Positions 34,124 to 43,273 of a stretch of DNA of 48,167 nucleotides are shown here, one piece after another. The DNA comes from Micavibrio sp. (lineage in GTDB: Bacteria; Pseudomonadota; Alphaproteobacteria; UBA9219). How positions within the stretch are numbered: the first letter of the stretch is position 1; every line of letters starts with the position of its first letter. The translations under genes and the position numbers were made by a program. The notes below the pieces were generated by a model. The model had not been told where the DNA came from. It made no database searches and was given only the letters and a program-made list of their open reading frames with translations. The stretch is taken from NCBI GenBank assembly GCA_020718105.1, contig DYDA01000016.1:1-48167 (forward strand). Direction: 5' to 3'.

Positions 34124-36142
34124 CTACCCCTTCCGGCTCCGCAAGACCTGCTCAAAGTGCGAGGGCTGAACAACGGGGGGAAGGCCGCCCTCTGCCGCGT
34201 TAAGCGACTTTCGGATAGCAAGCAAGCCGACGCGATTACACAAAGAAACAATTTCGGCGGGCGACATGCCTTGGGTATTATCGGCCAACTGATCAAAATC
34301 AACGTCCGCCGAAAGAGGCAATTTGCGGGCATGGATTTGAAGTATCTTTTTACGCACCGCACCATCAGGCATCGGCAGAGTCATGGCAAAATCAAAGCGT
34401 CCGGGTCGCAACATCTCCGATGTCAACCGATCCGGCCTGTTCGTCGCGGCCACGACCACCACACCGGAAAGAAGCGGTAAGGCATCCATCTCGGCCATCA
34501 GCTGTGCGACAAACGGATGTTGATAGGCCGTCGCATCGGTGTCACCCCCGACAGGTTCAAACAACGCATCGATATTATCGAAAAACACAAGGCAAGGAGC
34601 CTTACGCCGCGCCAAAGAAAAACTTTCAATTAAAAAATTGATATTGTTTTTTTGATCACGCGCCAGCATCGAGGGGCAAGAAATCTCAATATAATGAATG
34701 GGCATTTGCGCAGCAAGCGCCCGCATAAGCGATGTTTTACCCGTCCCCTGTCCACCCGATAAAAGAATGGAGCGCGGCGGATGAACCCCTGCCGCCATAA
34801 AAATATCTTGCCCATGCAAAGACCATGTCAAAGCTTCGCTCAGCAATTGTTTGATGTCGTCCAAACCCGCCACATCGTTCCATAAAACAGAAGGGATGTC
34901 GCAAATAATAGCGCTGCTTGCCGAAGGACGTGCGGCATAATAGGCCGTCATAAAATCTTGTTCGGCAACCTTAAAGGCTGCTGCCAAATAGGAAGCCGAT
35001 CGCGCCAAAGAGCATAAATCACGCGCCGTCATGCCGCTGGATACAGCGGCAAGAGAATCCAAATCAACATCCTCAGCCAACGCAAAACTTTTTGTCGCAC
35101 AATGCAAAATCTCGCGCCGCCCCCACCGATTGGGCGCATCGACTTGAAGGCGAAAATCGAAATGAGGCGCAAGGCGCGACAGCTTTGCATCGCCTTCAGC
35201 CAAAACCCCAAAAACGACGACGTTGGGGTTCATGGGCAACTCATCCAGCAGGCAACCGATTTGCTCAATCAACGCATGGGTGGCTCTGGCAAGCGCTGGC
35301 TCTTCCCCTTGCTGCGCCAAGGCCTCTAAATGATCCAAAAGCAGAAAGGCGGGACCGCTTCGGCCAACATCGGCCAACTTGTCTTCAAGACCCGCCGTAC
35401 CACGCTCTAGCCATTGATTGATCAGATGATAGGCATCAAGGCCGTAAAAAGCCACCTTACTTTCCTTGGCAAGCCGCTCAACCAACTTGGCCTTGCCGCA
35501 GCCCTCAGGCCCTGTCAGCAAAATCGAGCGCGCAGTCTGCGCCACGCCTTGGGATAAGCGCGCTTGAGTCAGTTTTTGACAGGTTCGATAGACTTCACGC
35601 AGCCCCCCAAGAGAAGGCAGGGTTTGATCTCCAGAAAGAGTCTCATGCGCCACGACAAAGACCGTACTGCTCCCAATTTGAGCCGCGTCGGCAGGCACAA
35701 CCCCCGTCACCTTAGCCCGCAAGGGAAAACGATCAAGCGTAGGAAACAGAAGCTCATCATTCGCCGCGACGGCACGCTTCATGCAATGCGTAGCCAATTG
35801 TTTTTCGCGAGCCATCAAATGCAGCTGATCGATGGAATCGTTGGCCTGAAGCGTGACAAGCTCAGCCACGGGCAGCTTAACGCGATCCGGCAACAGGCGC
35901 ACTTTTTGTCCTGATAGAACGCCAAGATTGCGTGCCGTGAGGGGGCTGACCCGCGCCAAGCGTTGATTATGATCCCCTAGAAAGGCCGATTGAACCAAAA
36001 GGTGACCAAGACGCCCGCCCTCAACACCAATGATATCGCCTATGGCAACGCCCAAGGCCCGCATATCGGAAGGGTCAAGATGAACCACGCCGTCTTGGGT
36101 TTCTGGCATTTCATAAAGCGTAAGAGAGACATCAGAAGACAT
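34124..36142 (-). CDS. Cdc48/p97-like double AAA protein with degenerate ATP sites
   Basis: A 672-residue protein with the Cdc48 layout. N-domain: double-psi barrel around residues 15-95 (VVHLDPSDMRALGVAIGD). D1 (about 185-395): Walker A is GPEGCGKAK with Ala after Lys, Walker B is FLLLDHLEAL with His for the catalytic Glu, and the Arg-finger region is lost. D2 (about 420-660): Walker A GGQGTGKTS is intact, Walker B is LVFFDNIDAL with Asn for Glu, and the RPGRF arginine finger is kept. The pore aromatic residues of p97 D2 are not seen. It is probably able to bind ATP in D2 but may hydrolyse slowly or not at all. The start is ATG 36142; no strong ribosome site is visible. Confidence 0.88.
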   Translation of the reverse strand: MSSDVSLTLYEMPETQDGVVHLDPSDMRALGVAIGDIIGVEGGRLGHLLVQSAFLGDHNQRLARVSPLTARNLGVLSGQKVRLLPDRVKLPVAELVTLQANDSIDQLHLMAREKQLATHCMKRAVAANDELLFPTLDRFPLRAKVTGVVPADAAQIGSSTVFVVAHETLSGDQTLPSLGGLREVYRTCQKLTQARLSQGVAQTARSILLTGPEGCGKAKLVERLAKESKVAFYGLDAYHLINQWLERGTAGLEDKLADVGRSGPAFLLLDHLEALAQQGEEPALARATHALIEQIGCLLDELPMNPNVVVFGVLAEGDAKLSRLAPHFDFRLQVDAPNRWGRREILHCATKSFALAEDVDLDSLAAVSSGMTARDLCSLARSASYLAAAFKVAEQDFMTAYYAARPSASSAIICDIPSVLWNDVAGLDDIKQLLSEALTWSLHGQDIFMAAGVHPPRSILLSGGQGTGKTSLMRALAAQMPIHYIEISCPSMLARDQKNNINFLIESFSLARRKAPCLVFFDNIDALFEPVGGDTDATAYQHPFVAQLMAEMDALPLLSGVVVVAATNRPDRLTSEMLRPGRFDFAMTLPMPDGAVRKKILQIHARKLPLSADVDFDQLADNTQGMSPAEIVSLCNRVGLLAIRKSLNAAEGGLPPVVQPSHFEQVLRSRKG

Positions 36143-36316
36143 GAAAACCACAGCCCAAAAAGAGAAACCCGAAGGAGGAAAGAGCGGCTAGACCAACCAG
36201 CAAAGCTGGGGGCAGGAAAGCTAAAAAACGAATCTGTGCCCCAGAACGGAACAATCCGTTTTTATCATAAAAACTTTATAAACGCCAAATCCTTCTTGGA
36301 CTGGCATTCAAACCCC

Positions 36317-38515
36317 CTATGTCATAAAAATCTCACGTTCTTTTTCAAGACGAGAACGAGAGAGCGCATAAATATCCGCCACAACGGGCAACAGGGTTTG
36401 AAGCTTATCCGCATCTCGATCTCTTGCTGCTTTTTCCAAGTCTGTCATAAGATGGCTAAGACGCATAAGACCACAACTGGCGCTGCAACTCTTGAGTGTG
36501 TGCGCGGTTTCTTGAATCAGCCCATGATCCTGCTCTTTAAAAAGAACAATGCGCTTAACCGAATCGTCAAGAAAGGTCTTTGTCACCAAAGCGACAGCCT
36601 CTCTGCCCAAATCCTGCTTCATGCGCTCAAGAACCTTGGGGTCGAAAAGAAGCGGATCGGAAAGTCCTGCACCCTTAGCGGCAGGAGACGATGGCACAGA
36701 AACGCCGCCCCTCTCTTCTTCCTCATGACATTGACTATCAAGTTGCAACCAACGCTCAATCACAGCATGAAAGCGGCGGCACTCAAGCGGTTTGCTAAGA
36801 TAATCATTCATGCCAGCCGCCATGCACATTTCACGATCTTCATCCATGGCGTGCGCGGTAAGCGCCACGATGGGCACTTTTTCGTTATGGCCACCTAACG
36901 CACGGATACAGCGCGTGGCCTCAAGGCCATCCATCACCGGCATCGAGACATCCATAAAAATCAAATCATAGTTTTTTGCCTTAGCTCTTTCGAGCGCTTG
37001 AAGCCCATGATGCGCCTCATCAACCTGCAAACCAATTTTTTGTAAATAACGGTTGGCAATAAGGCGGTTAATCTCATTATCCTCAACCAATAAAATCCAG
37101 TATTCCCGCGCATAATGCGGCTTGATCGGCAAAGGACGCTCCACCTCTTTTTTCGCAACACACCTTTCATCTTTGGGCGCTAAGGGCAACGGAAGCATGA
37201 ACCAGAATTTGCTTCCCTTCCCTTGCTGGCTTTCCACACCGATTTCACCCTTCATCAAGGTGACAAGACGGCGACAAATGGCAAGGCCAAGACCCGTCCC
37301 GCCAAAACGGCGGGTATAGGATCTTTCGATCTGATTGAACTCTTGAAACAGTTTTTGTTGGTCCAAAAGACCAATACCAATCCCTGAATCTTGCACCTCA
37401 AACCGCAGCAATTGCCCCTCTTGCCCATCAATTTTTTGAGGCATCATCGCCACAACGCGCAACGAAATGACACCTTCATCCGTGAACTTAATGGCATTAG
37501 ACAGCAGGTTCAAAAGAAGCTGGCGCAACCGCCCCCCGTCGCCAAGAACCCTTGGCGCAACATCAGCCGCGCAAGAGGACTCAAGCGTGATTTTCTTTTC
37601 CCCAAGAAGCGACCCCGCAAACATCGTGATTTCTTCTAATAACGCGCTGATAGAAAGAGGTTCAGGGATAATATCAATCTTGCCCGCCTCCATTTTCGCA
37701 TAATCCAAAATATCATTGATAATACCATGGAGGACAGAACTGGACGTGTTGGCCATCGACACCAAATGACGCTGCTCATCATCCAACGTCGTCTCTTTAA
37801 GGAGTTTCAAAACCCCCAAAACGCCATTAAGCGGCGTTCGTATTTCATGGCTCATCATCGCCAAAAAACTTGTTTTCACGGCGGCGGCTTGCTCCGCCAT
37901 CGCCTTGGCCTGAATCAACTCTTCTTGCGTTTGCTTAATCGCCGAAATGTCGGTGAAGAAACTTACGTAATAACCGGATCGCCCTTCTTTATCCAAAAAA
38001 GGGCTAAGGTTCCACTCACTCCAAAACGGAGAGCCGTCTTTCCGGTAAAGAAGAAGCTCTAAGGCCGCCGATTCATGCGCCTCCATCGCGCGCTCAAAAG
38101 CTGTCTGAGAAACCAGATCCGTATTCCAGCCCAACAAAAAACCGGGTTTTTTGTCGCAAACTTCTTCAAAAGAATAACCTGTCAGCTTGGTAAAAGCCTC
38201 ATTCACAAAAACAATGGGCTTGTTCGGTTTTATCATATCGCGGATAAGAACCCCCACACGCGTGCTTTGCAGGGCCGCAGCAAAAAGAGCGTTGTTTTTC
38301 TCCGCCGCACGCGTGCGCAAGAAAGCTTGTTTTTGCTGATATAAAGTGTCCGAAAGAGCAACGATAAGCGCAAAGTTACCGACAAGGACAAGAAGGAGGA
38401 GAAGCCCGCGAAGATTATTATTATCATCCCAATAACCAAACAGCCCCAACGCCACAAGCTGAGGAAGCGCTAAAAGAAAAAGGAAGCGATACGATAAGAA
38501 TCTAGAATCGCGCAC
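36317..38515 (-). CDS. Hybrid sensor histidine kinase with PAS, receiver and HPt
   Basis: A 732-residue membrane kinase. Two membrane segments cover residues 9-55. A LOV-like PAS domain spans about 75-195 ([17 protein letters not shown]), but the photoactive cysteine position is proline (KKPGFLLG), so flavin photochemistry is unlikely. HisKA has the phospho-His H223 in [11 protein letters not shown], HATPase follows with [12 protein letters not shown]-like G-box ([16 protein letters not shown]), then a receiver with [12 protein letters not shown], then HPt with H672 in [12 protein letters not shown]. It is an ArcB/BarA-like phosphorelay kinase; the final regulator is not nearby. GTG start with AAGGA six bases upstream. 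Confidence 0.94.
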   Translation of the reverse strand: MRDSRFLSYRFLFLLALPQLVALGLFGYWDDNNNLRGLLLLLVLVGNFALIVALSDTLYQQKQAFLRTRAAEKNNALFAAALQSTRVGVLIRDMIKPNKPIVFVNEAFTKLTGYSFEEVCDKKPGFLLGWNTDLVSQTAFERAMEAHESAALELLLYRKDGSPFWSEWNLSPFLDKEGRSGYYVSFFTDISAIKQTQEELIQAKAMAEQAAAVKTSFLAMMSHEIRTPLNGVLGVLKLLKETTLDDEQRHLVSMANTSSSVLHGIINDILDYAKMEAGKIDIIPEPLSISALLEEITMFAGSLLGEKKITLESSCAADVAPRVLGDGGRLRQLLLNLLSNAIKFTDEGVISLRVVAMMPQKIDGQEGQLLRFEVQDSGIGIGLLDQQKLFQEFNQIERSYTRRFGGTGLGLAICRRLVTLMKGEIGVESQQGKGSKFWFMLPLPLAPKDERCVAKKEVERPLPIKPHYAREYWILLVEDNEINRLIANRYLQKIGLQVDEAHHGLQALERAKAKNYDLIFMDVSMPVMDGLEATRCIRALGGHNEKVPIVALTAHAMDEDREMCMAAGMNDYLSKPLECRRFHAVIERWLQLDSQCHEEEERGGVSVPSSPAAKGAGLSDPLLFDPKVLERMKQDLGREAVALVTKTFLDDSVKRIVLFKEQDHGLIQETAHTLKSCSASCGLMRLSHLMTDLEKAARDRDADKLQTLLPVVADIYALSRSRLEKEREIFMT

Positions 38516-38601
38516 GACTATCCTTTAAAAAAGGGAGGGGGAAAAGGCCTTAACCAGTCAACCTTATTTCAAACAAAAAATGATTAAAGATGTGCTTACA
38601 A

Positions 38602-38631
38602 TGGTATGATTTCCCTGCGGTCTGGTATAAA
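38602..38631 (+). promoter_or_regulatory. Tandem extended -10 boxes upstream of the SH3 gene
   Basis: TGGTATGAT (38602-38610) and TGGTATAAA (38623-38631) are both extended -10 type sequences, similar to TGGTATAAT before fliX. Neither has a convincing -35. They are the best promoter candidates for the plus-strand SH3-phosphatase-coaBC operon in the 175-bp gap after the divergent kinase gene. Confidence 0.4.
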
Positions 38632-38690
38632 AAGAAAGGGAAAGACAAAGACTCCCTTTTTGCCTTAAAAAGAACCCGTTTAACCCCCAC

Positions 38691-39218
38691 ATGAGAACAA
38701 TGACCTTTTCACGATTTCCCCTTCTGCTGATCCTATACCTGATCGCAATGCCCTATGCTGCCCACGCTCAATCAGATGGGCAGCAAGAGCCGCCTGCGTC
38801 CGGTACGGGGCTGCCGCTGCCGCGCTTTGCCTCTCTTCATACGGATGATGTCAATCTGCGCACAGGGCCTGGAACGCGCTATCCCATTGAATGGGTCTAT
38901 CACACCGAAGGCCTTCCCGTTGAAATCACCGCCGAGTTTGACATTTGGCGACGCCTTCGCGATTGGGAAGGATCGGAAGGCTGGGTTCACAAAAACGGCC
39001 TGACCGGCAAACGAACCGCCATCATCACGCAAGGGCGAAAATCCCTTTATAGCAGCGACTCCCTTGCCTCCCCTGTCGTGGCCATGATCGAGGCGAATGC
39101 AATCGGAGCCATTCAATCTTGTCAAGCCACATGGTGCAAAGTTCACTTTGGATCGATCAAGGGCTATATGCAAAAAACAGACTTCTGGGGGGCTTATGCT
39201 CAAGAAATTTTCGATTAG
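38691..39218 (+). CDS. Exported SH3-domain protein
   Basis: A 175-residue periplasmic protein of the alphaproteobacterial SH3_4 type. A signal peptide covers residues 1-26 (ILYLIAMPYAAHA). The bacterial SH3 repeats show VNLRTGPGTRYPIEWVYHTE, then WRRLRDWEGSEGWVHKNGL, and a second SH3-like unit ending CQATWCKVHFGSIKGYMQ. Such proteins probably bind peptidoglycan or peptides. The last 23 bp overlap the start of the phosphatase gene, so the two are coupled. ATG 38700 is an alternative start. Confidence 0.88.
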   Translation: MRTMTFSRFPLLLILYLIAMPYAAHAQSDGQQEPPASGTGLPLPRFASLHTDDVNLRTGPGTRYPIEWVYHTEGLPVEITAEFDIWRRLRDWEGSEGWVHKNGLTGKRTAIITQGRKSLYSSDSLASPVVAMIEANAIGAIQSCQATWCKVHFGSIKGYMQKTDFWGAYAQEIFD

Positions 39219-39795
39219 CCCTTTTCTAAAACCAAAGAGATGGCGCGAACGCTTCCTTATAGCCCTGTTAGGGATCGGTTTCGGCTGTGGCGCTTTCTTT
39301 CTCTATTTTTCCCTAACGAACAACTTTCATGTCGTCGTTCCCAATGAGCTTTACCGCTCGGCGCAACTTTCAACAAAAGATATGGAGAAATGGCAGTCTC
39401 TTTATCATTTTAAAACCATCATTAATCTGCGCGGCGAAAGCCAAGGGTCGCCTTGGTATGATCAAGAACGGGCAGCAGCAGAAAATCTAGGCATTACGCA
39501 TATCAATTTTCGCATGTCAGCCACCAAACCTTTATCAAACGAAAAATATAATGACCTCATCAGCCTCTACAAAACCGTAGAAAAGCCAATCCTCATCCAT
39601 TGCCGTGCAGGCGCTGACCGTTCTGGCCTCGCCTCGGCCCTTTATATCGCCGCGATAACGCAAGGCGGAGAAGAAGCGGCGGAAGGGCATCTTTCTCTTA
39701 AATATGGCCATTTTTCACTTCCCTTCTTAGGCGAATTTAACATGGATGAAACCTTTGAGATGCTTGAATCCTCTTTTGGTTATGAGGGAACCTAA
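39196..39795 (+). CDS. Membrane-anchored dual-specificity phosphatase-like protein
   Basis: A 199-residue protein. One membrane span at about residues 20-40 anchors a cysteine phosphatase domain with the P-loop HCRAGADRSG (C136, R142) and an early YRSAQLS motif typical of the atypical DSP/tyrosine phosphatase group in bacteria. The catalytic aspartate loop is not obvious. ATG 39196 follows a GGGGGG stretch and lies inside the end of the SH3 gene. It is followed by coaBC with no gap (TAA directly followed by ATG), indicating one operon. The substrate is unknown. Confidence 0.88.
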   Translation: MLKKFSISPFLKPKRWRERFLIALLGIGFGCGAFFLYFSLTNNFHVVVPNELYRSAQLSTKDMEKWQSLYHFKTIINLRGESQGSPWYDQERAAAENLGITHINFRMSATKPLSNEKYNDLISLYKTVEKPILIHCRAGADRSGLASALYIAAITQGGEEAAEGHLSLKYGHFSLPFLGEFNMDETFEMLESSFGYEGT

Positions 39796-41028
39796 ATGAA
39801 CGATGGCTCTTTCTCTCTTTCTCATCGCCGCCTTCTGCTGATCATCTCTGGCGGCATCGCGGCCTATAAAAGCCTTGACCTCATTCGCCGCTTGAGAGAA
39901 CGCGGGGCGCAAGTGCGCTGCGTCCTGACCTCTGGCGGGGCGCAATTTATCACGCCGCTGTCCGTCGCGGCTCTATCGGGCGAGCCTCCCCTCACACAGC
40001 TTTTCAGCGCTGAAAACGAACAGCAGTTTGGCCACATCCGCCTCTCGCGTGAAGCAGATTTGATCGTCGTCGCGCCAGCCTCGGCCAACATGATCGCCAA
40101 GATGGCGCACGGCCTTGCGGATAATTTGGCCAGCGCCGTTTTGCTGGCGGCAACAGATAAACCGGTCATGATCGCCCCCGCGATGAATGGGCGAATGTGG
40201 GAGCATCCCGCCACGCAAGCGAATATGGCCACGCTGGCCTCTCGCGGCATTATGAAAATCGGCCCCGCACGTGGCGCGCTGGCCTGCGGTGAGGAAGGCG
40301 CAGGCCGCATGAGCGAGGTTGACGCGATCCTGTCCGCCATTGAATCTTTTTTTGCGCAGAACGCGCCGTTGCAAGGCCATCGCGCTCTTGTCACCAGCGG
40401 CCCGACGTTTGAGCCAATGGATCCCGTGCGTTTTATCGGCAATCGCTCATCTGGCAAGCAAGGTCATGCGATTGCCGCCGCGCTGGCAGCGGCTGGGGCG
40501 GATGTCACGCTGGTGACAGGCCCCACGGCTCTGCCCGAACCCCTTGGCGTTCGCGTCATCCCCATTGAAACGGCAAAAGAAATGTTGGCGGCATGTAAAA
40601 GCGCCTTGCCTTGCGACATTGTCGTTTGCGCGGCTGCCGTTGCTGATTGGAGGCCCAAAACGCAAAGCACTTTCAAGATAAAAAAGAACGGCGGCCACGC
40701 CGCCCCGCCCCTCACAATGACCGAAAACCCCGATATTCTGGCCACGCTTTCACAAAAGGGCAAGAGTCGCCCCAAGCTGGTCATTGGCTTTGCGGCAGAA
40801 ACGGACGCCGTGATCGATAACGCCAAAGCAAAGTTCGCCCGCAAAGGCTGCGATTGGATCCTTGCCAATCAAGTTGGAGGCGGCAAAGGCTTTGGAGCCG
40901 AGGAAAACAGTGTGACCCTCCTGCGCCGCGAGGCTAAGGGAACGATCAGCGCCCAAGCATGGCCAACCCTTTCCAAAACCGCCATCGCCCAAAAACTGGT
41001 AGAAGAAATTGTGAAGAAAAAAGGTTAA
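39796..41028 (+). CDS. coaBC: Bifunctional phosphopantothenoylcysteine decarboxylase/synthase
   Basis: Carries out two steps of coenzyme A synthesis: ligation of cysteine to phosphopantothenate (CoaB) and FMN-dependent decarboxylation (CoaC). CoaC occupies about residues 10-185, with GGIAAYKSLDLI, the active-site histidine in FGHIRLSREAD, PAMNGRMWEHPA and the cysteine in ACGEEGAGRM. CoaB follows with GPTFEPMDPVRFIGNRSSGK and the nucleotide-binding lysine region FKIKKNGG. Full length at 410 residues. GAGGGA precedes the ATG. In many relatives dut follows; here two tRNA genes do. Confidence 0.96.
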   Translation: MNDGSFSLSHRRLLLIISGGIAAYKSLDLIRRLRERGAQVRCVLTSGGAQFITPLSVAALSGEPPLTQLFSAENEQQFGHIRLSREADLIVVAPASANMIAKMAHGLADNLASAVLLAATDKPVMIAPAMNGRMWEHPATQANMATLASRGIMKIGPARGALACGEEGAGRMSEVDAILSAIESFFAQNAPLQGHRALVTSGPTFEPMDPVRFIGNRSSGKQGHAIAAALAAAGADVTLVTGPTALPEPLGVRVIPIETAKEMLAACKSALPCDIVVCAAAVADWRPKTQSTFKIKKNGGHAAPPLTMTENPDILATLSQKGKSRPKLVIGFAAETDAVIDNAKAKFARKGCDWILANQVGGGKGFGAEENSVTLLRREAKGTISAQAWPTLSKTAIAQKLVEEIVKKKG

Positions 41029-41081
41029 CCCATCCCACAAGAAGGATAAAACGAAGAAAAGAGGGGCGGGCAGAAGGGTGG

Positions 41082-41110
41082 TTGCAAAAAACTTTTTGAA
41101 GAGCTATGGT
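41082..41110 (+). promoter_or_regulatory. Sigma-70-type promoter for tRNA-Gln
   Basis: TTGCAA at 41082-41087 and TATGGT at 41105-41110 are separated by 17 bp, the optimal spacing. The start would be near 41117, about 78 nt before the tRNA. A CCCTG-TTTTT-AGGG hairpin lies just downstream. Confidence 0.6.
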
Positions 41111-41194
41111 GCGCCTCCGCCACCCTGTTTTTAGGGCATAGAACTCAATAAACAGGAGTGGTTAGAGCAGATTTTTTTGCGCAATCTGTCTTGT

Positions 41195-41269
41195 TGGGGC
41201 GTCGCCAAGCGGTAAGGCAGTGGATTTTGATTCCACCATGCGGAGGTTCGATCCCTCCCGCCCCAACCA
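41195..41269 (+). tRNA. tRNA-Gln (anticodon UUG)
   Basis: A 75-nt cloverleaf. The acceptor stem TGGGGCG pairs with CGCCCCA, the anticodon arm GTGGA-TTTTGAT-TCCAC has anticodon TTG, the T-loop is TTCGATC, and CCA is encoded. Its 3' end is duplicated 86 bp downstream. Confidence 0.96.
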
Positions 41270-41360
41270 TCTCTTTTCATCCGCCTTCCTTTTATATCTT
41301 GCGCTGTTGCGCCGCTTCGCGGCTCACAGACGCGGGATCCCTCCCGCCCCAACCATCTCT
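41250..41360 (+). repeat. 25-bp direct repeat of the tRNA-Gln 3' end
   Basis: Positions 41250-41274 (T-arm, acceptor 3' strand, CCA and five flanking bases) are repeated exactly at 41336-41360. A copied tRNA 3' end is the usual mark of site-specific integration, so this may be an attachment-site pair left after an element was lost, or a simple local duplication. Confidence 0.75.
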
Positions 41361-41496
41361 ACCCAAAACAGTTCAAGAGTTGGTTTTTAAAACACCCTCC
41401 CCATGCAAAAACGGTTGCACTACGGGCAACATAATGTTAAATCGCCCTCCTGGTCTGCTGGATACAGGGTCGTTTCTTTTCGATTTTGAGTAGATC

Positions 41497-41571
41497 GGGC
41501 GCGTAGCTCAGCGGTAGAGCACTACCTTGACATGGTAGGGGTCACAGGTTCAATCCCTGTCGCGCCCACCA
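41497..41571 (+). tRNA. tRNA-Val (anticodon GAC)
   Basis: A 75-nt cloverleaf with acceptor GGGCGCG pairing with CGCGCCC, anticodon arm CTACC-TTGACAT-GGTAG with anticodon GAC, T-arm CAGGTTCAATCCCTG, and encoded CCA. Its last 47 bases recur at 44615-44661, so it is the left attachment site of the island that follows. Confidence 0.96.
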
Positions 41572-41843
41572 AATGTTTCAAAGACTTAGACCCCATTTTG
41601 TGTGAGCACCTTCGCAAGTATGGGTGCAACCATGGGTGTGACGCCCTTAATTCCAGCGCGGGCGTAGGTGTTATGAAAACCGATCTTGATTTCACTCAAT
41701 GGCGCATTGTGATAAATGACGACATGACGGCAAGTGAGCAGAGATAGCCCTGCGAAACGATCACGAAAATGCATCAACCGTAGTGAAGAAATTACTGGGG
41801 CTCTGGCTTAGATTCAGTCTTCTTCCTCGTTAAATCTCCACCT

Positions 41844-42002
41844 CTAATAATAACCGATTAACCCCGCCGGTATATCTTCATTTAAATCAATGCCTTTTGC
41901 TTCGAAGAGTGAAAAGAAATTATCATTTGCAGATAAGTCCCATGCTGACAAGTATTCATTGGCATTCAGAATCATCTTGTAACTCTTGCAATTTCTGTCC
42001 AT
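41844..42002 (-). CDS. Possible small ORF in the island
   Basis: A 52-codon frame on the minus strand (ATG 42002, alternative ATG 42017). Its product has a natural-looking composition: YLSAWDLSANDNFFSLFEAK followed by an acidic turn and the ending GLIGYY. No ribosome site is evident and I do not recognise it, so it may be a gene remnant or an antisense artefact. The rest of the 486-bp stretch between tRNA-Val and xre (41572-42057) shows only a 24-codon plus-strand frame from the ATG at 41673. Confidence 0.3.
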   Translation of the reverse strand: MDRNCKSYKMILNANEYLSAWDLSANDNFFSLFEAKGIDLNEDIPAGLIGYY

Positions 42003-42057
42003 CTTTATTTTTATCATCGGGGCACACTATGAGCTGAGTTTGTCAGGAAAAGAAGAA

Positions 42058-42480
42058 ATGACGGTTACCACAATTGAAGCGATCCTACCACCCGATAGCA
42101 TCGATATTATCCTAGGAAAAAATCTAAGGTTTATTCGAATGTCCTGCGGACTTTCGCAGCAGGATCTTGGAAGAGCAATCGGCGTTTCCTTTCAACAAAT
42201 TCAAAAATATGAAAATGGGAAGAACAAAATGAGCGGAGCGCGTATGCTCGCCATGGCAAAGCATTTGGACATTCCTATTAATGATTTTTTCCGCAATCTT
42301 GATTATACGACATCAAAAAATGATTTTCCGAAAAATGTTGATAAAACAACCGTGGAGCTCATTTATCTTTTTAATTCTTTGCATAGCCCCCAAACAAAGA
42401 AAGCTCTTATCAATCTAATCAAGGGACAAATCAATAACCAAAACGCGCAGGCTTTCACCACAAGGACACCAGATGATTGA
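42058..42480 (+). CDS. XRE-family transcriptional regulator
   Basis: A 140-residue regulator. The helix-turn-helix lies at about residues 18-72: LGKNLRFIRMSCGLSQQDLG, IGVSFQQIQKYENGKNKMSG. The C-terminal 50 residues are helical (VELIYLFNSLHSPQTKKALI). I start it at ATG 42058 with AGGAAA five bases upstream; the longer frame to 41986 has no ribosome site. Its end overlaps the luxR start by 8 bp, so it is coupled to luxR and probably regulates the cassette. Residues 112-138 resemble the C-terminus of the last cassette gene. Confidence 0.9.
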   Translation: MTVTTIEAILPPDSIDIILGKNLRFIRMSCGLSQQDLGRAIGVSFQQIQKYENGKNKMSGARMLAMAKHLDIPINDFFRNLDYTTSKNDFPKNVDKTTVELIYLFNSLHSPQTKKALINLIKGQINNQNAQAFTTRTPDD

Positions 42481-43249
42481 CATCGGTAGCTTTATAGAGG
42501 ACACGAACGCTGCAAAAACCTCAGAAGAGGTCGTTCGTATTTTTTGTGAAGCGCTGAAGCAACTTGGCTATGATCGATTTTGCTATAGCTTGATTACAGA
42601 TCACCCTTCTCTTGGGCTTAAAGCGGGGCATGGCGTTGCCAGAAATTACTCATCCAGTTGGATGTCCCACTACCTTGACAATGGGTATGAGAAGAAAGAT
42701 CCGGTTCCTCGTTTTTGTTTTGCGACAACAAAGCCTTTCACGTGGGATTGGTTGACGTCAACACAAAATCTCGCACCAATACAACATCGAATAATGAACG
42801 AAGCCAAAGAGGCCCGCCTGCTTGATGGAGCTGCCTTGCCAATATATGGGGCTAATGGTGAGTTAGCTGGCATTGGCATAGCAAGTAGTTTAGGCGGCGT
42901 TAAGCCGGATATAAACTTGCTGAGCAAAATACGCGCCGTAACCCTGCATTTTCACATGGCCTATACGGAGCTGGAGAAAAAGGAGCAAGAGGGCAATACG
43001 TCTATGCCTGTCACTATTCATTTGACCATGCGTGAGAAAGAAATTCTGCTTTGGGCTGCCGAAGGAAAAAGTGATCAAATTATAGCAGACATTATAGGCA
43101 TCTCTTATTCCGGCATTCGTTTTCATATGAATAATGTTTTTAGGAAATTTAATGTTAATGATAGGACGCTCGTAATTGCAAAAGCGATTCGTCATGGTTT
43201 AATCCTCCCCTCCTATGTTGGGATACCTGACAAGGTTGTTAGCTTATAA
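42473..43249 (+). CDS. LuxR-type quorum-sensing regulator
   Basis: A 258-residue acyl-homoserine-lactone receptor and transcription factor. The N-terminal ligand domain keeps all the usual pocket residues: W63, Y67, D76, P77, W91 and G119, the equivalents of W57, Y61, D70, P71, W85 and G113 of TraR. The C-terminal LuxR helix-turn-helix (about 185-245) reads LTMREKEILLWAAEGKSDQI and then ISYSGIRFHMNNVFRKF. The conserved pocket indicates a true ligand-binding receptor, not a solo lacking binding residues. AAGGA is seven bases before the ATG. It sits between xre and luxI. Confidence 0.95.
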   Translation: MIDIGSFIEDTNAAKTSEEVVRIFCEALKQLGYDRFCYSLITDHPSLGLKAGHGVARNYSSSWMSHYLDNGYEKKDPVPRFCFATTKPFTWDWLTSTQNLAPIQHRIMNEAKEARLLDGAALPIYGANGELAGIGIASSLGGVKPDINLLSKIRAVTLHFHMAYTELEKKEQEGNTSMPVTIHLTMREKEILLWAAEGKSDQIIADIIGISYSGIRFHMNNVFRKFNVNDRTLVIAKAIRHGLILPSYVGIPDKVVSL

Positions 43250-43273
43250 ATAACAGCCTGTTCCCTTACTCCT

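Noticed and set aside
41532-41747. Plus-strand frame starting inside tRNA-Val
   Set aside because: The N-terminus MVGVTGSIPVAPT is the familiar artefact of translating a tRNA 3' half; the rest has no recognisable domain. The same artefact extends the gtrA frame to 44622.
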